NCBI GenBank assembly: GCA_030141605.1
Contig: JAQGDQ010000095.1
Location: 585,353-649,352, forward strand
Length of the DNA: 64,000 nucleotides
DNA from: Tubiluchus corallicola
Lineage: Eukaryota > Priapulida > Priapulimorpha > Priapulimorphida > Tubiluchidae
Direction of reading: 5' to 3'
The position numbers were made by a program, and so were the translations under genes. The notes under the pieces are model-generated. The model was not told the DNA's origin. It was given only the letters and a program-made list of their open reading frames with translations, and searched no databases. Below, one piece after another: positions 1-36,231 of the stretch (its first letter is position 1; every line of letters begins with the position of its first letter).

Positions 1-636
1 ATGTACTGAAATCGCTGCTCAGTCAGTAAAGTGAGCAGACGAACTTTCAAGCGCTTGCGCAAATGCTTTAACGCTCATCTCACCATCTATTGGTGACAAA
101 AGTACGTAACCGGTGTTTTGCTACTGACTACGAAGGTAGTAAGGACGAGTACCGTTTGAGCCTACCAGCTAAGGAGATAATAGTCTAGATGCGCAGCATC
201 TGATATACGTTTTGCTAAAATTTACAGAAACACTAAGTAGTTCGGAATGAAGAAATTATATTTGATTATGTACAAATAAGTGTTCTGTTTCAGTGATTGC
301 AGGAAACATATAGTACGCACACACTAATTAATGCAATAATAATATGTAATACGCCGGCATTGTGCATGGCTAGATTTACTGAATATAAGAGAAACTACAG
401 AACGCACACTTTTATTGAACAGATGTGTGTACTGATAGGAAAAGCAACAACATCAACGAAACAACAACAACGTACAACAACAACAACGACACCAACAACA
501 ACAATGACTATGACAGCAATAGTTAAATTAGTATTTTCATAATAGCTCCCCAAGCTATAGCTCCAAGTACATGACACTGTGATGTATCCCTAAGCTTACA
601 GAAAATAATCATTTTTCTATGTTGCAGTTACTTGGT
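1..636. other. Upstream region of the ASB-like gene
   Basis: No convincing coding exon was seen. A CAA-rich low-complexity stretch at about 445-507 creates spurious open frames on both strands. A pyrimidine-rich tract ending in TTGCAG at 622-627 looks like the 3' splice site of the first recognisable coding exon, so a 5' UTR intron and an upstream exon probably lie here or before the window. Confidence 0.5.
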
Positions 637-3600
637 ATGGATGGACGGCAAAGTTCTCCAAAAACTCCCACAGATGAGTGGATGGAAGCAGGATCACCAA
701 CATCAGTGGCACTTCTAGATGAATCCTTCTTGGGATTTTTCAGTTTGTAGGTTTCTTTTTGCAAAATGCAGTCGTGATGTAGTTAATTAATTACAGGCAA
801 TATTCATTCAATTCTTGAATATGAGAAGAAACATAGATGATAAAATGAAGAACTATTACAAAGGTTACTAGATGATTTCAACCAATTTAGAAAATTTGTA
901 TTCAACTTTATTTTCAGTGGATTAAATGCAAGTTCATTTGCATTTATAGAGAAGTTCTTATTTAGATGACAGTATATGATTCAATGTGTTGCAATCAGAT
1001 TATGCTAGCATAAGTGCCACATGCAAATTCTCTTAAATAGGCCTGAGGGCATTAATCACTTTATGTTTGGAAACTGTTGCATTGGTATGCAACTGACTGC
1101 CATTGGTACTCACATTTTGAGATCAATTTCCCTTTCAGATATCAGAAGATTAGTATACTATTAAGTGACTGCTATTGCTATAGATGATTATACAAATATA
1201 AAATGGTCTTGCCACATTTTGACAGCGATTTTCTTGTATTTAGAACTGTCCCCTCTGTTTAGCACTTGGTGCATGTAATTATAATATTTGGAAACAAACC
1301 AATTTTTTGAACACATGAATTTTTTCACTACCAATGAAAATCTTTTCAGGTCTGCTGATGGAGCAAAAATTCCAGTTAGCCTTGCTGGTCTTCAGGATGC
1401 TTTGGACCAAAGTACTATGGACATTGATGGTGACCGGTTGACCGAGGAGCAGCTACAGTTAGCCATCAGTCACTCTTTACTGCTTGTGGTGCAGGATGAG
1501 ATGTTACTACCGTATGGTGAACTTTTACTGCAGTATTCCAATGGTATTAGCTGCAATTACATAGGTAAAGAGTTGCTTAAAGTAGCCTCATAGCACATGC
1601 AGTACATAAAATTGTTATTTGGGTATTATAATAATGAAAAAAGTATAGTTCTCTTTTATAGTGTTTTAGCTACTGCGCGAAAAAATATTAAAATTTATGC
1701 ATATACTTTGCAGCAAGCTTTAGCCTTTGGGTTTTTCACAGACATTTTGCATAAATAATAATGATTTTGTTACAGTACACTGGAATCATTATCATCCACT
1801 TTTTAATGTTTTATGTAAGTAAAGAATTTACATTACAGATCCAATGAGTGGGGATTCACTCTTGCAAAAATGCATCAAATATCAAAATTTTCCACTGGCT
1901 CAATTACTCATCCAACATGGTGCTGACGTGCACAAGTTTAATTCTGTAAGTAAAATGTTGATCAAATATTGCATAATCAAATTAAGTAATAAAGTACAGC
2001 CACGAGTCATGATTTCACTTGGAGATCAAGACTATTAAGCAGATATTAAACTGATAAATAATCAGTCAAGTCATGCTAGCAGTCTGTCTGTCAGCCAGCC
2101 AGTCAGTTAGCTATTTCCAATCAGCTAGGTCAATAACCACAAATTCAATCAATCTGTCAGTCAGCCAGTCATCGTTCTGTCTCCCATCCAAACAGGTATA
2201 TCAAATGATATATCAAACCCTTAAAAATTAGTTTATGGGTTTTGTTGCATTTAATTCTATCGTATCATATTGAAAATCATGTCACTGTCATAACTTAGAC
2301 AGATTTAAAGATTTCCCAGAAAGGACAACCCATTTAAACTCTTGCTGACAATAATGTGCTTATTAAACTGACAAATTTACAACCACATTTTTAATGAAAA
2401 GATGAGTTAAACTGACAGAGTTACTGAGCTTGTTTCACAGAATGTTGCAACACTTTTAGCTAGCATAATCGTGCTGTGTACATCTTCTAATTACGATGAA
2501 TACTTTTACATATGGCAGTAACATCGCATTGTGTCACTCACTTGCTTGTTAATTGTGTTTTCTAGTCAGCTATTAACATTTTTCAACATAAGTTAGTTTG
2601 AAAAGCATTATTGAAAGATAAGCAGCAAGAAGGATAGAATTAACTTACTTATTCGTTAGTTCGATGGATCCTTATTGAGACATTTCAGTTATCCAATTTT
2701 TAGGTTGCTTGTAATTATGTAACTCTATAATTAGATCTTTTTCACCAAGAAGCTAGGATAATTTTCATTCCCGTTGTTGTTGTTTACGCAATAAGTTTTA
2801 TCCAGTTTTTATACCTTGGTGTCACAATTATAGAGTAACTTCATATTCTAAAGTTTTTACAATAAAACGGATAAAAAAGATGGCAGTGCTAAATGGCATT
2901 CTAAATTATATAATTATTCCTGAAATGAATTTCATGACAAATGTGAATGGCACTTCAAATAACATTGTAGTTGGGCAGAAAAAAAACAATAAACGAATTA
3001 CCCAATGCTTTGCATTCTATACTAGTTTGTACATATATTTTGCATGTTTAGAAAAATCAAATGACGTCACTGCACACGGCTTGCTCAGTTCAAAACTCCC
3101 TACACTGGATAGAATTGTTGTGTGAGCTGGGAGCAGATGTCAATGCTCAAAACACAGAAGGACAATCTCCATTACATATATGTCTTTTAGGTAAGTAATA
3201 AATACTGTGATCCATTGCATACCCATCTCCAACTGGCAACTATTTCCATGTCGTTTTCTTTAAATGGCAACTTCATTAAAACACTAAAAGCAAAGCATAA
3301 AAACTACTAAATGTTTCGATCAATGGACTGTTTGTGTTACAAGTGATGAAGACTTATATAAGCCTAATTACCTACAGTAAATGTATGTGTAATTAGAGCC
3401 AATTGGTGAGGTGTAAATGTACAAAGTATCGCAATTCCTTAATCTTTGTTTTCGTAATACCAGTGTACTTTCTGTTTAAATACGACTGTCTAAATGACTT
3501 CTAACTATACATAAATTTACTGAAGGCAATTCTTCATGGCTTGTAACATAAAATAGTCCATTGATGATGACTGCTAGCTGTTTGCAGTTCAAACGTCAGG

Positions 3601-4600
3601 ACGTTTTTTATGCTTTGGTTTTACGGTTTTAGTAAAAGTTATTTAAAAAAGATATTTCTATTTCTGTTTTTGTAGTGTTCTGTTAATTTGGGAAAATTTC
3701 CATCTAAACCTGTGTTTACAGCATTTTAGACAGTTTGCATCTCAGTGATATAAAACATCAATGACTAAGTTGCAAGTAATCACTGGCTCACATCAATATT
3801 CACAAAGTGTATGAAGTTGTAATGAATTACTACATGTACTGGATATAGTAGAGACTTGCTGTAAATATTGTGAGCAGGCAATTGTCTCATGTGCTGATAT
3901 CTTTTTTGTAGGTAGTACCCAAAGTCCCTTTTCTCAGATGCAAGAAATGGTAACTATTCTAATAAAATATGGTGCAGATCCTAATGTATTAGACCACGCA
4001 GGAGAAAATGTTCTTTTGTACATTCGAACAATACTCCAACAAGGTGCTTTCAGTCTAGCAAAATGTCTAGCTGAAATACTGCTCGAAAATGGTGCAGATG
4101 TCTCATGTCGGAATTGTCACCAAAAGACTTTACTGGCTTACAGTATAGGATATTTAGATAATAGTATAGCACTCACCCGGTTGCTTATAAACTATGGTGC
4201 ATTTGTGTGGGACACGCAGGGCCAGGACGACACGGACCATTCCGCGTTCTCGTGGTATCTCAAAGCTGTGATCAACCAGTCTCAGTTCACAAATTGTACA
4301 GTTACGCTGGAGCTCATATCGCGCGTGATGGGCGAGTACCCAAAGCTAATGTATGCGCACATGTTGAGGACTATGTTCAGACATGTTCGTTGTTTCCGAA
4401 TTTTTGGCCCAGTGTTCCTACAAATTAAGCATGTCATGATGAAATACTGGACTGGGCCACCACATCTCAGGTACTTGTGCTGGCGTGCCATCCGCAAGTC
4501 AATGAGTCCGACTCGAATCCAGCGTGATGCGTGTCACCTAAGAATACCACTTCGATTGGAGCGGTATCTCACGATGGAAGATATTGCCTGTGATAGGTAA
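637..4600 (+). CDS. Ankyrin-repeat and SOCS-box (ASB-like) protein, 5 exons
   Basis: Exons 637-746, 1350-1564, 1839-1945, 3052-3190 and 3912-4600 join in phase (1260 nt) to give 419 aa. From about residue 112 to 300 there are some five ankyrin repeats, with recurring GADV/GADP turns (QHGADVHKFN, ELGADVNAQN, KYGADPNVLD, ENGADVSCRN). The C-terminus (about residues 378-412) resembles a SOCS box: LRYLCWRAIRK fits the Elongin BC-box pattern, followed by a diverged Cul5-box-like IPLRLERYL. ASB proteins are substrate adaptors of Elongin-BC/Cullin-5 ubiquitin ligases; the repeats usually choose the substrate. The first ATG of the first recognisable exon is used as start; that exon begins at 628 and its frame is open to the splice site, so an upstream start is possible. 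The N-terminal ~100 residues match nothing I know. The ASB subtype could not be assigned. Confidence 0.8.
2060..2172. repeat. Degenerate CAGT/CAGC tetranucleotide repeat
   Basis: Repeated CAGTC, CAGCC and CTGT words in ASB intron 3 suggest an old decayed tetranucleotide satellite. No coding content was seen. Confidence 0.55.
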
Positions 4601-7131
4601 AATTAGCTGCTAGTAATTAGGAGCCGAGCGATATGCGATTAGCCATACATCTACTAGTCAATTACCTGAAATGTCACTTTTTAGTTCCACATGGTGTCAT
4701 GAAATCAACACTGGATTATTAAATAATATCACACATTCTTGCATTACTATTCTGGACATCCATTACTATTTATACATTGCAGAATTCTACAAAGTGGCTG
4801 TTGTGTGAACTACACCAAGATTATACTTAGTACAAGTGTGATTTTTTTTCTTTTCCTAAATGTTGTGTAAGCTTGATCATTTTACTGGATCCAGTTTTCT
4901 TCTAGATGGAGATGAAAGGTTTGTTTGCAAGAAAAAATGCAGTTAAAAACTGAATAAAATTGCATTTACAATTAACAGGCAATTAAAAAATTGTAAGGTA
5001 TCCCATTTCTAAAGAATTAACTTGTCTAAGCGCACTAGAAAACATAACAGCTAACCCAGCGCCCCCACATTCTTCAAAACTTTAAGACCAGAATCAGTCA
5101 GAGACGATTATCTGGGTATGCAAAGAAGATACAACTAGGTACATTAGATGTGCGAGAGCCAATGGGCCAGGAGCTGTAATTATGTGGTTAATGGTATGCC
5201 ATCAATTGCGTATGGAAATTAGTCATGATTTACAGGAGGAAGACGACTATACTCCTTTACAAAAGTATTAAAAAGCACGTCTGACAAAGAATGTTTAATG
5301 AAGGCGCTATTGGGAATTAATATCTGCAATTTCACGTTACTTCTCAGTTTTTGCAATGTAACTTTTATGAATGTAGTGTCAAGTGTAGTTATGTTTATTA
5401 AATGTTGTTGACCATTTCTTTTTATCATGCTCAATAAGCACATTAAGTAACTGTGATGTTGTTAAGTGTACCATTCCTTGTAACGCCCTAAATTATTATC
5501 GTCTTGATGCCAAAGCTATTGTAATGTACCAGAATGCCCGGCATTGCTTGTATGCACTTAACTGAAAAGGTATGTAGGCGCATTATAAGACATTTAATGT
5601 CTACATTCATATCTCAAACTATTCCAAAATCAATACAAATTTGAGACATGAATCGTATGTATGTATCAAGGAAGTTTAATGTTAAATTCAACGGGCACAT
5701 GTGTTCTTTTAACTTGCTTTTATGTTAATTATTACTGAAAAGTGAACATTTCAATAAGAGCAGTCAATTTTAGATAAATATGGAAGAATAGAGAAGTGTG
5801 TTGAATCTAGGTGCACTAATAAACAGACTGTAGGGATTGCAACTGTATATTGTAGAAACAAATTGTTGTTCTTGCACTTTTTACAAGCTCTAAGCAACTA
5901 CAAAATAGATTTACTGTTTTTTATACCTATTTATGTTACCATACTTTCTAAATGGCACTGTGTTGTTTGGCAAATTGGCAATTGCTGGGCTATATATTCA
6001 TGTTATTGCCATTTATTGCATTTAAATGTTGTATTCATTGTTAACTTTATTCATGTTATATGTGGCAGTGATAAACAGTTTAATAACATATCTTGCCATT
6101 GATGTTATTTTTTAGATAAACTGTTCATGGCAATTCTGCAAACGCTCAATGAGCCGATCTGTTTTCATTTCTCTTGTAGAAACAGTTTTTATTCACTTGC
6201 ACAATGACACACAATTGTCAAAAATAAATGTCCATCATTTTAACAAAATATACATTAATCCACATGTATTATTATTCTGATTTAATCATATCATTTTGGT
6301 GAAATATAGCAATGTAAAGGTGGAATGCCCTAAATTTATCAGTGCTGTACTATCCATAGTGAGATAACTTATGACATATATTACAAGGTTAAAACTTGTC
6401 TTTGCAATCTGTCTTTTTAAACAAATTGTGCAGTTTTTCCTGATCAAGGAACATGATTATGCAGACAAGCCATTTGTGTCTACTCAATATATAGTCACAA
6501 CTGGAATGCATAGCATAAAAAGGAATAAATTACATAAGCTGGCGTAATTGGTTGATTTCATCAAAGTTTAACCATAATGTTGCATTTTAACTTATAGTTC
6601 GCAGCAGTGCACATGACGGATCAAATTTACAATCACAATTCATGTTGTGACTTGAATATTTTAAAATAATAGATCAAAATTGATCAAACCTAAATAACAT
6701 GCTACTTAGTTTTTTAACTTGTTGTTGGAATTTGACTTATTGTGTGCTATATTAATAGTTTTACTGTTCAATTATTGTACTTGCTGTATTGTACAATATA
6801 CATAACATTTTAACCTATTATGTGTCAACTTTACTCATTCATTTTTTCTATTTGTATGTTATGTCATTATGCTCAAACCCAAACTTTTAAGTAAACTATT
6901 GTTAAAAAAACTAAACTTTGATCATTTTTGTTTCGATGTGTATTTAGAAATGAAAAAAATGACAAGGGTATTTTGCAGTGATGTGTTATAGCAACAATTT
7001 TCTTTTTAATATAGCTAGGTTATGGCTCCAAAACTTGCTACAAAATGTAGGACTCATGCTTGCAGTGTAAAATTGCATAAACAAAAAAATGAAAGCACTA
7101 AGAATGTAATTGTAGCGTTCCAAGTTTTATA
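4601..7131. other. Intergenic, 3' flank of the ASB-like gene
   Basis: AT-rich sequence without recognisable genes. Short open frames here (for example 5863-6102) have hydrophobic, low-complexity translations and no splice support. The first part is the likely 3' UTR of the ASB-like gene. Confidence 0.5.
4954..4959 (+). terminator. Candidate poly(A) signal, ASB-like gene
   Basis: AATAAA about 350 nt after the stop codon. In AT-rich DNA this hexamer is common, so the assignment is tentative. Confidence 0.3.
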
Positions 7132-7139
7132 CTCTAACT

Positions 7140-7669
7140 CACTGGTTCCCAACCTTTTGTTGACGGCGACCCCTTTCCAGAACCCTGCATCATATCACAA
7201 CCTCACGAAGAACACATGTTACAATATTAAACACCATTATCATTCGCATTTATTAGTTTTAACTTATTATTCAACAAATTATTGAACAATGAGTGATTGC
7301 TTCATTAATGGGATGGTTGCACCCGTTTCTCAGCGACCAGTAATGCAACAGCAATAGGTATCTAAGGTAAAATGAACAGTGACATGCTTTCGGGCAGTGT
7401 ACACTGTACACAAGTGTACAGCACGGAACAATGTGCATTTTCATTTTTCTGGAAAATCAAGCACTGATATGTCGCATTTAGAGCGGGAAAACCCAGTTTC
7501 ACTTTCCAGAACAAAATGATGTAATGAGAGAGTGACAAAACAAGACCTACTTACATACATTTCATGAAAACAGCATTTTTTAAAAATAGTTTTTGGACTA
7601 GCCTGCGACTCCACGAAACGTGCTTGGAGACCCCAATTGGGGTCATGATCCCAAGGTTAGGAACCCATG
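7140..7669. mobile_element. hAT-type non-autonomous transposon (MITE) with 8-bp TSD
   Basis: The left end CACTGGTTCCCAACCTT and the inverted right end (read inward, CATGGGTTCCTAACCTT) are terminal inverted repeats. They resemble the CAGTGGTTCTCAACC-type ends of hAT-Charlie elements. The flanks are near-identical 8-bp direct repeats, CTCTAACT (7132-7139) and CTTTAACT (7670-7677), and 8 bp is the hAT target-duplication size. The 530-bp interior has no transposase frame. A perfect 16-bp palindrome lies at 7629-7644. The TIRs are imperfect, so this is an old insertion. Confidence 0.8.
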
Positions 7670-7677
7670 CTTTAACT

Positions 7678-8807
7678 TATATTGAAGTGGATCTTGTGGA
7701 AATAATCAAGTATTCAAGCACTAGTTCTTATAAAATAATTTTATTTTATATAATGTAGAGTTGTAGACAAATGCAGTCACCTAACAGCAATTCTGTTTCA
7801 AATAATCATAAAATTATAAAACACTTTAAAGTGTTTTTACATAGATTAGGCCCATAACTTTATACTCTGATAGCAATTTCACTCAAGTAAGTGACTTAAG
7901 TGGAATCAAATTTAAAGAAGCAAAGATTTTAAAATTAAACTTTTACAGCACACAAAGCATAGTCATCATTAACATTTTCTTGTTAGAAAGACTTTAATAA
8001 TTTTACCAAAATAAATAAACTATTCCACAAATCCACAAATACTAAAAGCTAACACATTTTGAAGCAGTTTCACCATGAAGCTGAGTTTATGGCTCACATA
8101 ATATTGCTTTTTTAAAAAAATTTAAATTTATGAAATTATGACCAATGGGGGATGTCAATCATGTCATTTTGATTCTTTTAGTAATGAAGAATATGCAGTC
8201 TGTATGGCAACTGCAATGGGTTTAAAAATTTATTGGCATCTTGCAAACTGTCAGAAAGTTGTTAATGGAATAGAAATATTGACCCAAACTAGAAGAGAAA
8301 TTGCACTAAACTGTATATGCAACTTCTGAAAATAGAGGCCTGAAAAGCATAAACCAGTAGAGCAATCAATATATGCAACGTGGTATGAAATGTTTAAGAA
8401 TGAGCATTTCTGAGACAATTCTCAAGCAACTTTTCCTGTCTGCCAGAGTACAAATGCCAGTTGCAGTCAAATATAAGAAAGAGTTAACAAACTTGCAACT
8501 CAACTCTAGACCTATATTAACTTGGTGTTTATATTAAAAAGCACAGATCTATTAACCATTTTACCGTTATGCCACACAACATTCAATATAAAAACTGATA
8601 CTTTGTTTATTCAAATAGAAGCCAGGTGTAGTTACTAAAGACTTCTTACAATGTACTGGAAGAGATAAACACAAGTTTTCTAGGTCTCAAATTTTGTTAT
8701 TGCTGGATATTTATGGATTAAGTTAATGCTGGTATTTGAATAAACACAATAACACAAGGCACCTGAAGACTGTGATGAGAAGAATCATTCTAGCAAGAAT
8801 TACTCTC
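7678..8807. other. Intergenic and TMED2 3' UTR region
   Basis: No exon was recognised. The right part is the probable 3' UTR of the minus-strand TMED2 gene. The short plus-strand open frame at 8138-8329 has no homology or splice context. Confidence 0.5.
8606..8611 (-). terminator. Candidate poly(A) signal, TMED2
   Basis: AATAAA on the minus strand about 200 nt after the TMED2 stop codon. Confidence 0.35.
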
Positions 8808-11800
8808 CTATACAACTCGTCGTACTTCGAAGAATCTTCTTAGATAGTATACCTGTCCAACTGTCATGGCAACGAGAACTAAAGCCTCGAAGAATGACCA
8901 TAACACTACACGAGAGTTCGTGTTATCATTAACTGAAGAAAAAAAATTAATAAAATTTTAGGAGTTTTACTGTTCTGTATATCATACCTACTTATCTGAT
9001 TAATTGCCAAGTACCTCACCATTGAACTTTACCAAATTATAACTGGCTTTTAAGTTTTTTGTATATGTTTGAACAATTACTGCAAAAAACTAATAACAAG
9101 TGTGCACTGAAAGTCCACAGTAAAAATCAGTGGATTAGAGTTTTTATCATAAAGGTTTTAATATTATTTGTTTAGTTAATAATAGGGTCAGTCTAAGATC
9201 AATAATAAGAAAACACTGTGGTCAGTCTGGCACTTCTGTCAACAGAGCTTCAAAATCACTAATATTTACTTCATTATTCTAAATTTACGTTCGAGAAAAA
9301 CTGTCCAAACTTAGTATACCAAAAACTGCAGAAAATACAGTACAATTCAGAAGACAAGTAATTGTCATAATAATTATTTTATTTACATTCAACCAGTTAA
9401 TATTACAGTTACGTGCACTAATCTACGTATACTAGCTATGGCCTGATCTATTTTTGGTAATAAAATGAACAAATTTCAAAACTGAAAAAAATTTCATATC
9501 TTACTCGATCTGTGTATCCTGTCTCTGACTTCCATGTACTCCTGTTCATGTTTGACTCCTATTAATCCTGTTGATAACTGATTTATCATGTCTTCTAGCC
9601 GCTGTTGCACATCTGAAAATAAAACATTTATATATTAATGCTTTAAAGCAGAATACACTTTCAGTAATACTGTATTTTCTACTCTTATTCACTCCAAAGA
9701 ACAAAGATGCTTACTATGTCACCAAAATTCAAGTAGCACTGTATAACTGTAGTAATGCAGAAACTTTTAATACGCTTAATTAAAGACATATCTTTATAAC
9801 GAATCCTTTAGATAGCCTATTTACAACAGTCTATTTACAATAAATTTACCTACGCTTTATATTATCACTGTTTTAACTTGTATTTCATTGCCCAATTACC
9901 TATGAAAATTTATTAGCAATGTCTTAACGTGTATTTCATGCATCATGCTGGTCTTAATTTTTCCTTTCTGTTTTTATATATCAATTATTGTTACTTGTCA
10001 GCAGTGTTGCTCAAGATGCAATGTCATGCTGTAAAAATCAATTATGTAATTATCATTAAGAAGATACTGTATGGAACATGTTTGTAAGCCATGCATGTGT
10101 AGAAAAAACTTAAAAATCAATACATATTTGTCTTACAGTGTGTAATAAGTACAAAAATTACATGGAAACGAGTTGGCAAAAAAGCAATGGTCAGGACAGC
10201 ACAACGTAACTGATCGACTACCAACTGCTTACAAAGCTTGCATTCTTGCATAAGCATAACATAAAAGCATGTCCTGCTTAACGTCAAAGCTCCATAAAGG
10301 AAAGTAGGAAACCATTAACCAAACGTGCACTCCTAAAAGACTGACGTACTACGTAGCAGGAAATTGTTCCAAGCACTACATTTACCACAAGTTAATTTAT
10401 TCAGACTCAGGTAAAATGAATGTAGGTTGTTACTGATTGAAGTAAAATTATGTCTACACCAGTCACTTCAGAACAATTTCACATCAAAGTCTTACTCACT
10501 CCACAGTGGATTAAATACAAGGTACAATACCACCAAATAAATAATGATAAATGAGACTGCTTACTGATTGCTTAGGATGTAATTTTCTCACATACAGTGT
10601 GTTTTAAATGGCAGCACTGTTAATGTGATAAAAAAAGACATAATTATTTTTTTATACCATGAATTCACTTATTCTTTAATTTATAAGACAGAAATACGAT
10701 ACTGCATTCGCTATGCAGTTCATTGTTGTTTATTATCAAATTCAGTGCTGTATGTGTTTCAATGTTTTTATTATGGACTCAATGTAATAATAACTACCAA
10801 ATTGTTTTTATAAATAATTAACACTAGTTTGGAAACGTAGCTGATTATTATTATTATTATTATTAGTTATTATTACTATCTTTATCATTATTGTGCATTT
10901 TACTCACACCTTAAAATTGATATTGCACATGTACATTGTACAATGATGTCAGTATGCAACAAACATATACAAATAAAGGTATGAATTAGGAATGTAATAA
11001 AAGGATTAGTATGCTACATTAATATAGTATGCTATATTAAAGTTTTTGCTACTATTTCATTACAATTCCCAGCCAAACTCAATAGAATATTATTAATGGC
11101 ACCAAAGAATTTTCAGTGATATCAATACAAAATTAGTCCGAGAATGATTTCATGAGGCTGTCCACGCATCTTGGGTTCATGAATATGGATATGAATTTAT
11201 TGACAGTTCTGCTGATCTGATATAGCACCTACTTTTTGTGCAACACAATTCTGAGAAACAGGAATGGGTGTTGTTATTCATTTATAAACGTAAGTCAGAA
11301 ACGTATTGCAGTGCAATAGCCTGATTAATCATCCCATACAGTTTTACTTCATCCACTCGCACCACCAGCATTCACCATGGGTTGCATTCTATTTATCTTC
11401 TACTTAACTGACAACTTTTGCCTGTATATAAGCCCTGGTCCCTGTTAGTGTCTGTTGTACTTTGTTCAGTGACTTTATACTTCCGCTGTGTTTTTTCTAT
11501 GTACTTCACAGTACTTGCATCCCTTTCATGAGTTAATAATATAAATAAAAAATTCCCCAAAAAATTAGTTTACTAGTTCTATAATTCCTTGTGATTTTTT
11601 CTCTTTTTTGTTCACCCGAAGAACTAAAGAAGTAGTTCGAAACACTGTGTCCCTTCTTTCTTTTCCCTTGCTTTTTAATTATGGGATTTTTTATTCGTTC
11701 ACAATTTGCCCTTCTAATATTTTAGACAGTAGATTATTTTGACATGTAACACATAAATTACCTACCATGCGTATCCTCTTCAGGTGATGAAGGGGTATCG

Positions 11801-12610
11801 ATGTCCATTGTAAACATAACAATTTTTGGCGTCATCGTTGACATTTTATTGCTAAAACAATATGTGTAGACGCCATCTTTGTCAGCTGCAAACGTGTACT
11901 TTCCATTTGATTCTCTATCCCCTTGATAGATCACTTTGCCTTCTGGACCTTCAAGCTGTTAAAAATATTTTGTATATATTATATTTCTTGGCAGTGTTCC
12001 AAATATCATACACTACTTAATACATATGCAACAGATGCCTTTCTTATTTATACTTTAGAAACATCAATGCCATAAATTGCATACATGTATAAGAGTCACT
12101 GTACACAATTTTTACCATTTTTCAAACAGTAGTAGTACCACAAAACTACAACTTAAAACTACAATACCTATGCCTTCAATGATACCGTAACAGTGATGCA
12201 AAAGTACCTTAGGTGGTGATTAGCAATTGTTCTTTTGTTGTAATTTTGAACTCGAAATAAGATAAACGAAGCTGCTTTTTTCAACTCTAACAGAAACAAT
12301 GAGCCAAATGACATATTTTGTGTAACTCGCTATACATTCATCAACTCCACCTAAACCTAAACTGCAAACTACACCCTCTGTTGACAATGAAAGAGCGTGC
12401 TGATTAGATCATCAAAATTATTACTTTAACATCGATATCCAAGAAACCGCCTTCAGCAACTTCGAACATTAAGCTTAATTTTGTGCCTTTAGTCACTTTG
12501 TCATAAAAGCATTCTTCTGCATGTGCATCTATGTGTATAAAATAACAGTCAACTGAAACAATAGCTGCTAAGCAAATAATTATATTTAATATCACTTCAA
12601 AGTAATTCAT
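8808..12610 (-). CDS. TMED2: TMED2, p24 beta family cargo receptor, 4 exons, complete
   Basis: Exons in transcript order are 12610-12425, 11955-11766, 9612-9505 and 8932-8808. They join in phase (609 nt) to 202 aa, against 201 aa for human TMED2. The order is: signal peptide (about residues 1-20); GOLD domain starting IDAHAEECF and containing [13 protein letters not shown], with the second disulphide cysteine in [19 protein letters not shown]; coiled coil with [15 protein letters not shown]; one membrane segment ([20 protein letters not shown]); and a cytosolic tail [11 protein letters not shown]. The FF pair is the known COPII exit signal and the basic residues support COPI retrieval. TMED2 works in hetero-oligomers with other p24 proteins, sorting GPI-anchored and secreted cargo between ER and Golgi. 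All four splice junctions fall where the protein alignment needs them. The gene is divergent from RILPL1 across 445 bp. Intron 2 (9613-11765) is AT-rich and includes an (ATT)n run near 10844-10865. Confidence 0.96.
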
Positions 12611-13055
12611 TGTTGCATCGGAGGATTAAATAAAAATTCACAAGTAACTACTGAAACTAAATAATTTAGAAAACAGCCACGCAATGATAAATTTGTACTT
12701 CCATCTAGTGGCCAATTACAAAAAAATTATTAGTAATTTATACAATTTTGCACGTAAAATGACAGCTGCATACCATTTTGATCAGTTCTTACGCAATCTT
12801 CAATATATTTAACTTATTTAACATTTTTCGTTAAAAGTTTTAACTTTTGTTTTTTTCTAGCTTGAAAAATACTAACCGGAAATTACGTCAGTCTGACTCA
12901 GTTTGGCGTCATTGCTAGTGGTCAGTTAGAGTACCTAGTGAGAGCCTGAGAAGTCTGTTTTCAGTCCGATGCAGTATGTGAAATGACGAAATTTCGTTAT
13001 ATGTGTAGAGACTTTTTTCTATAAAGTATTATCAGTTTCTTCGTCTTGCGATAAA
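12611..13055. promoter_or_regulatory. Bidirectional promoter between TMED2 and RILPL1
   Basis: Only 445 bp separate the two start codons of divergently read genes. The interval holds an ETS-like ACCGGAA (12875-12881) directly followed by a CRE/ATF-like TTACGTCA (12883-12890), and a second GGCGTCAT at about 12904. No TATA box is obvious. The sites are motif matches only. Confidence 0.6.

Positions 13056-36231
<23,176 letters not shown>

Noticed and set aside
297-577. Thr/Met-rich open frame and its antisense frame
   Set aside because: Produced by CAA repeats; no homology and no splice or start context.
11130-11700. TATATAAG box, AATAAA and a GAAGAACTAAAG...TTCGAAAC motif suggesting a solo LTR or Penelope-like end
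   Set aside because: No paired repeat, target duplication or coding remnant could be found; single motifs are not enough.
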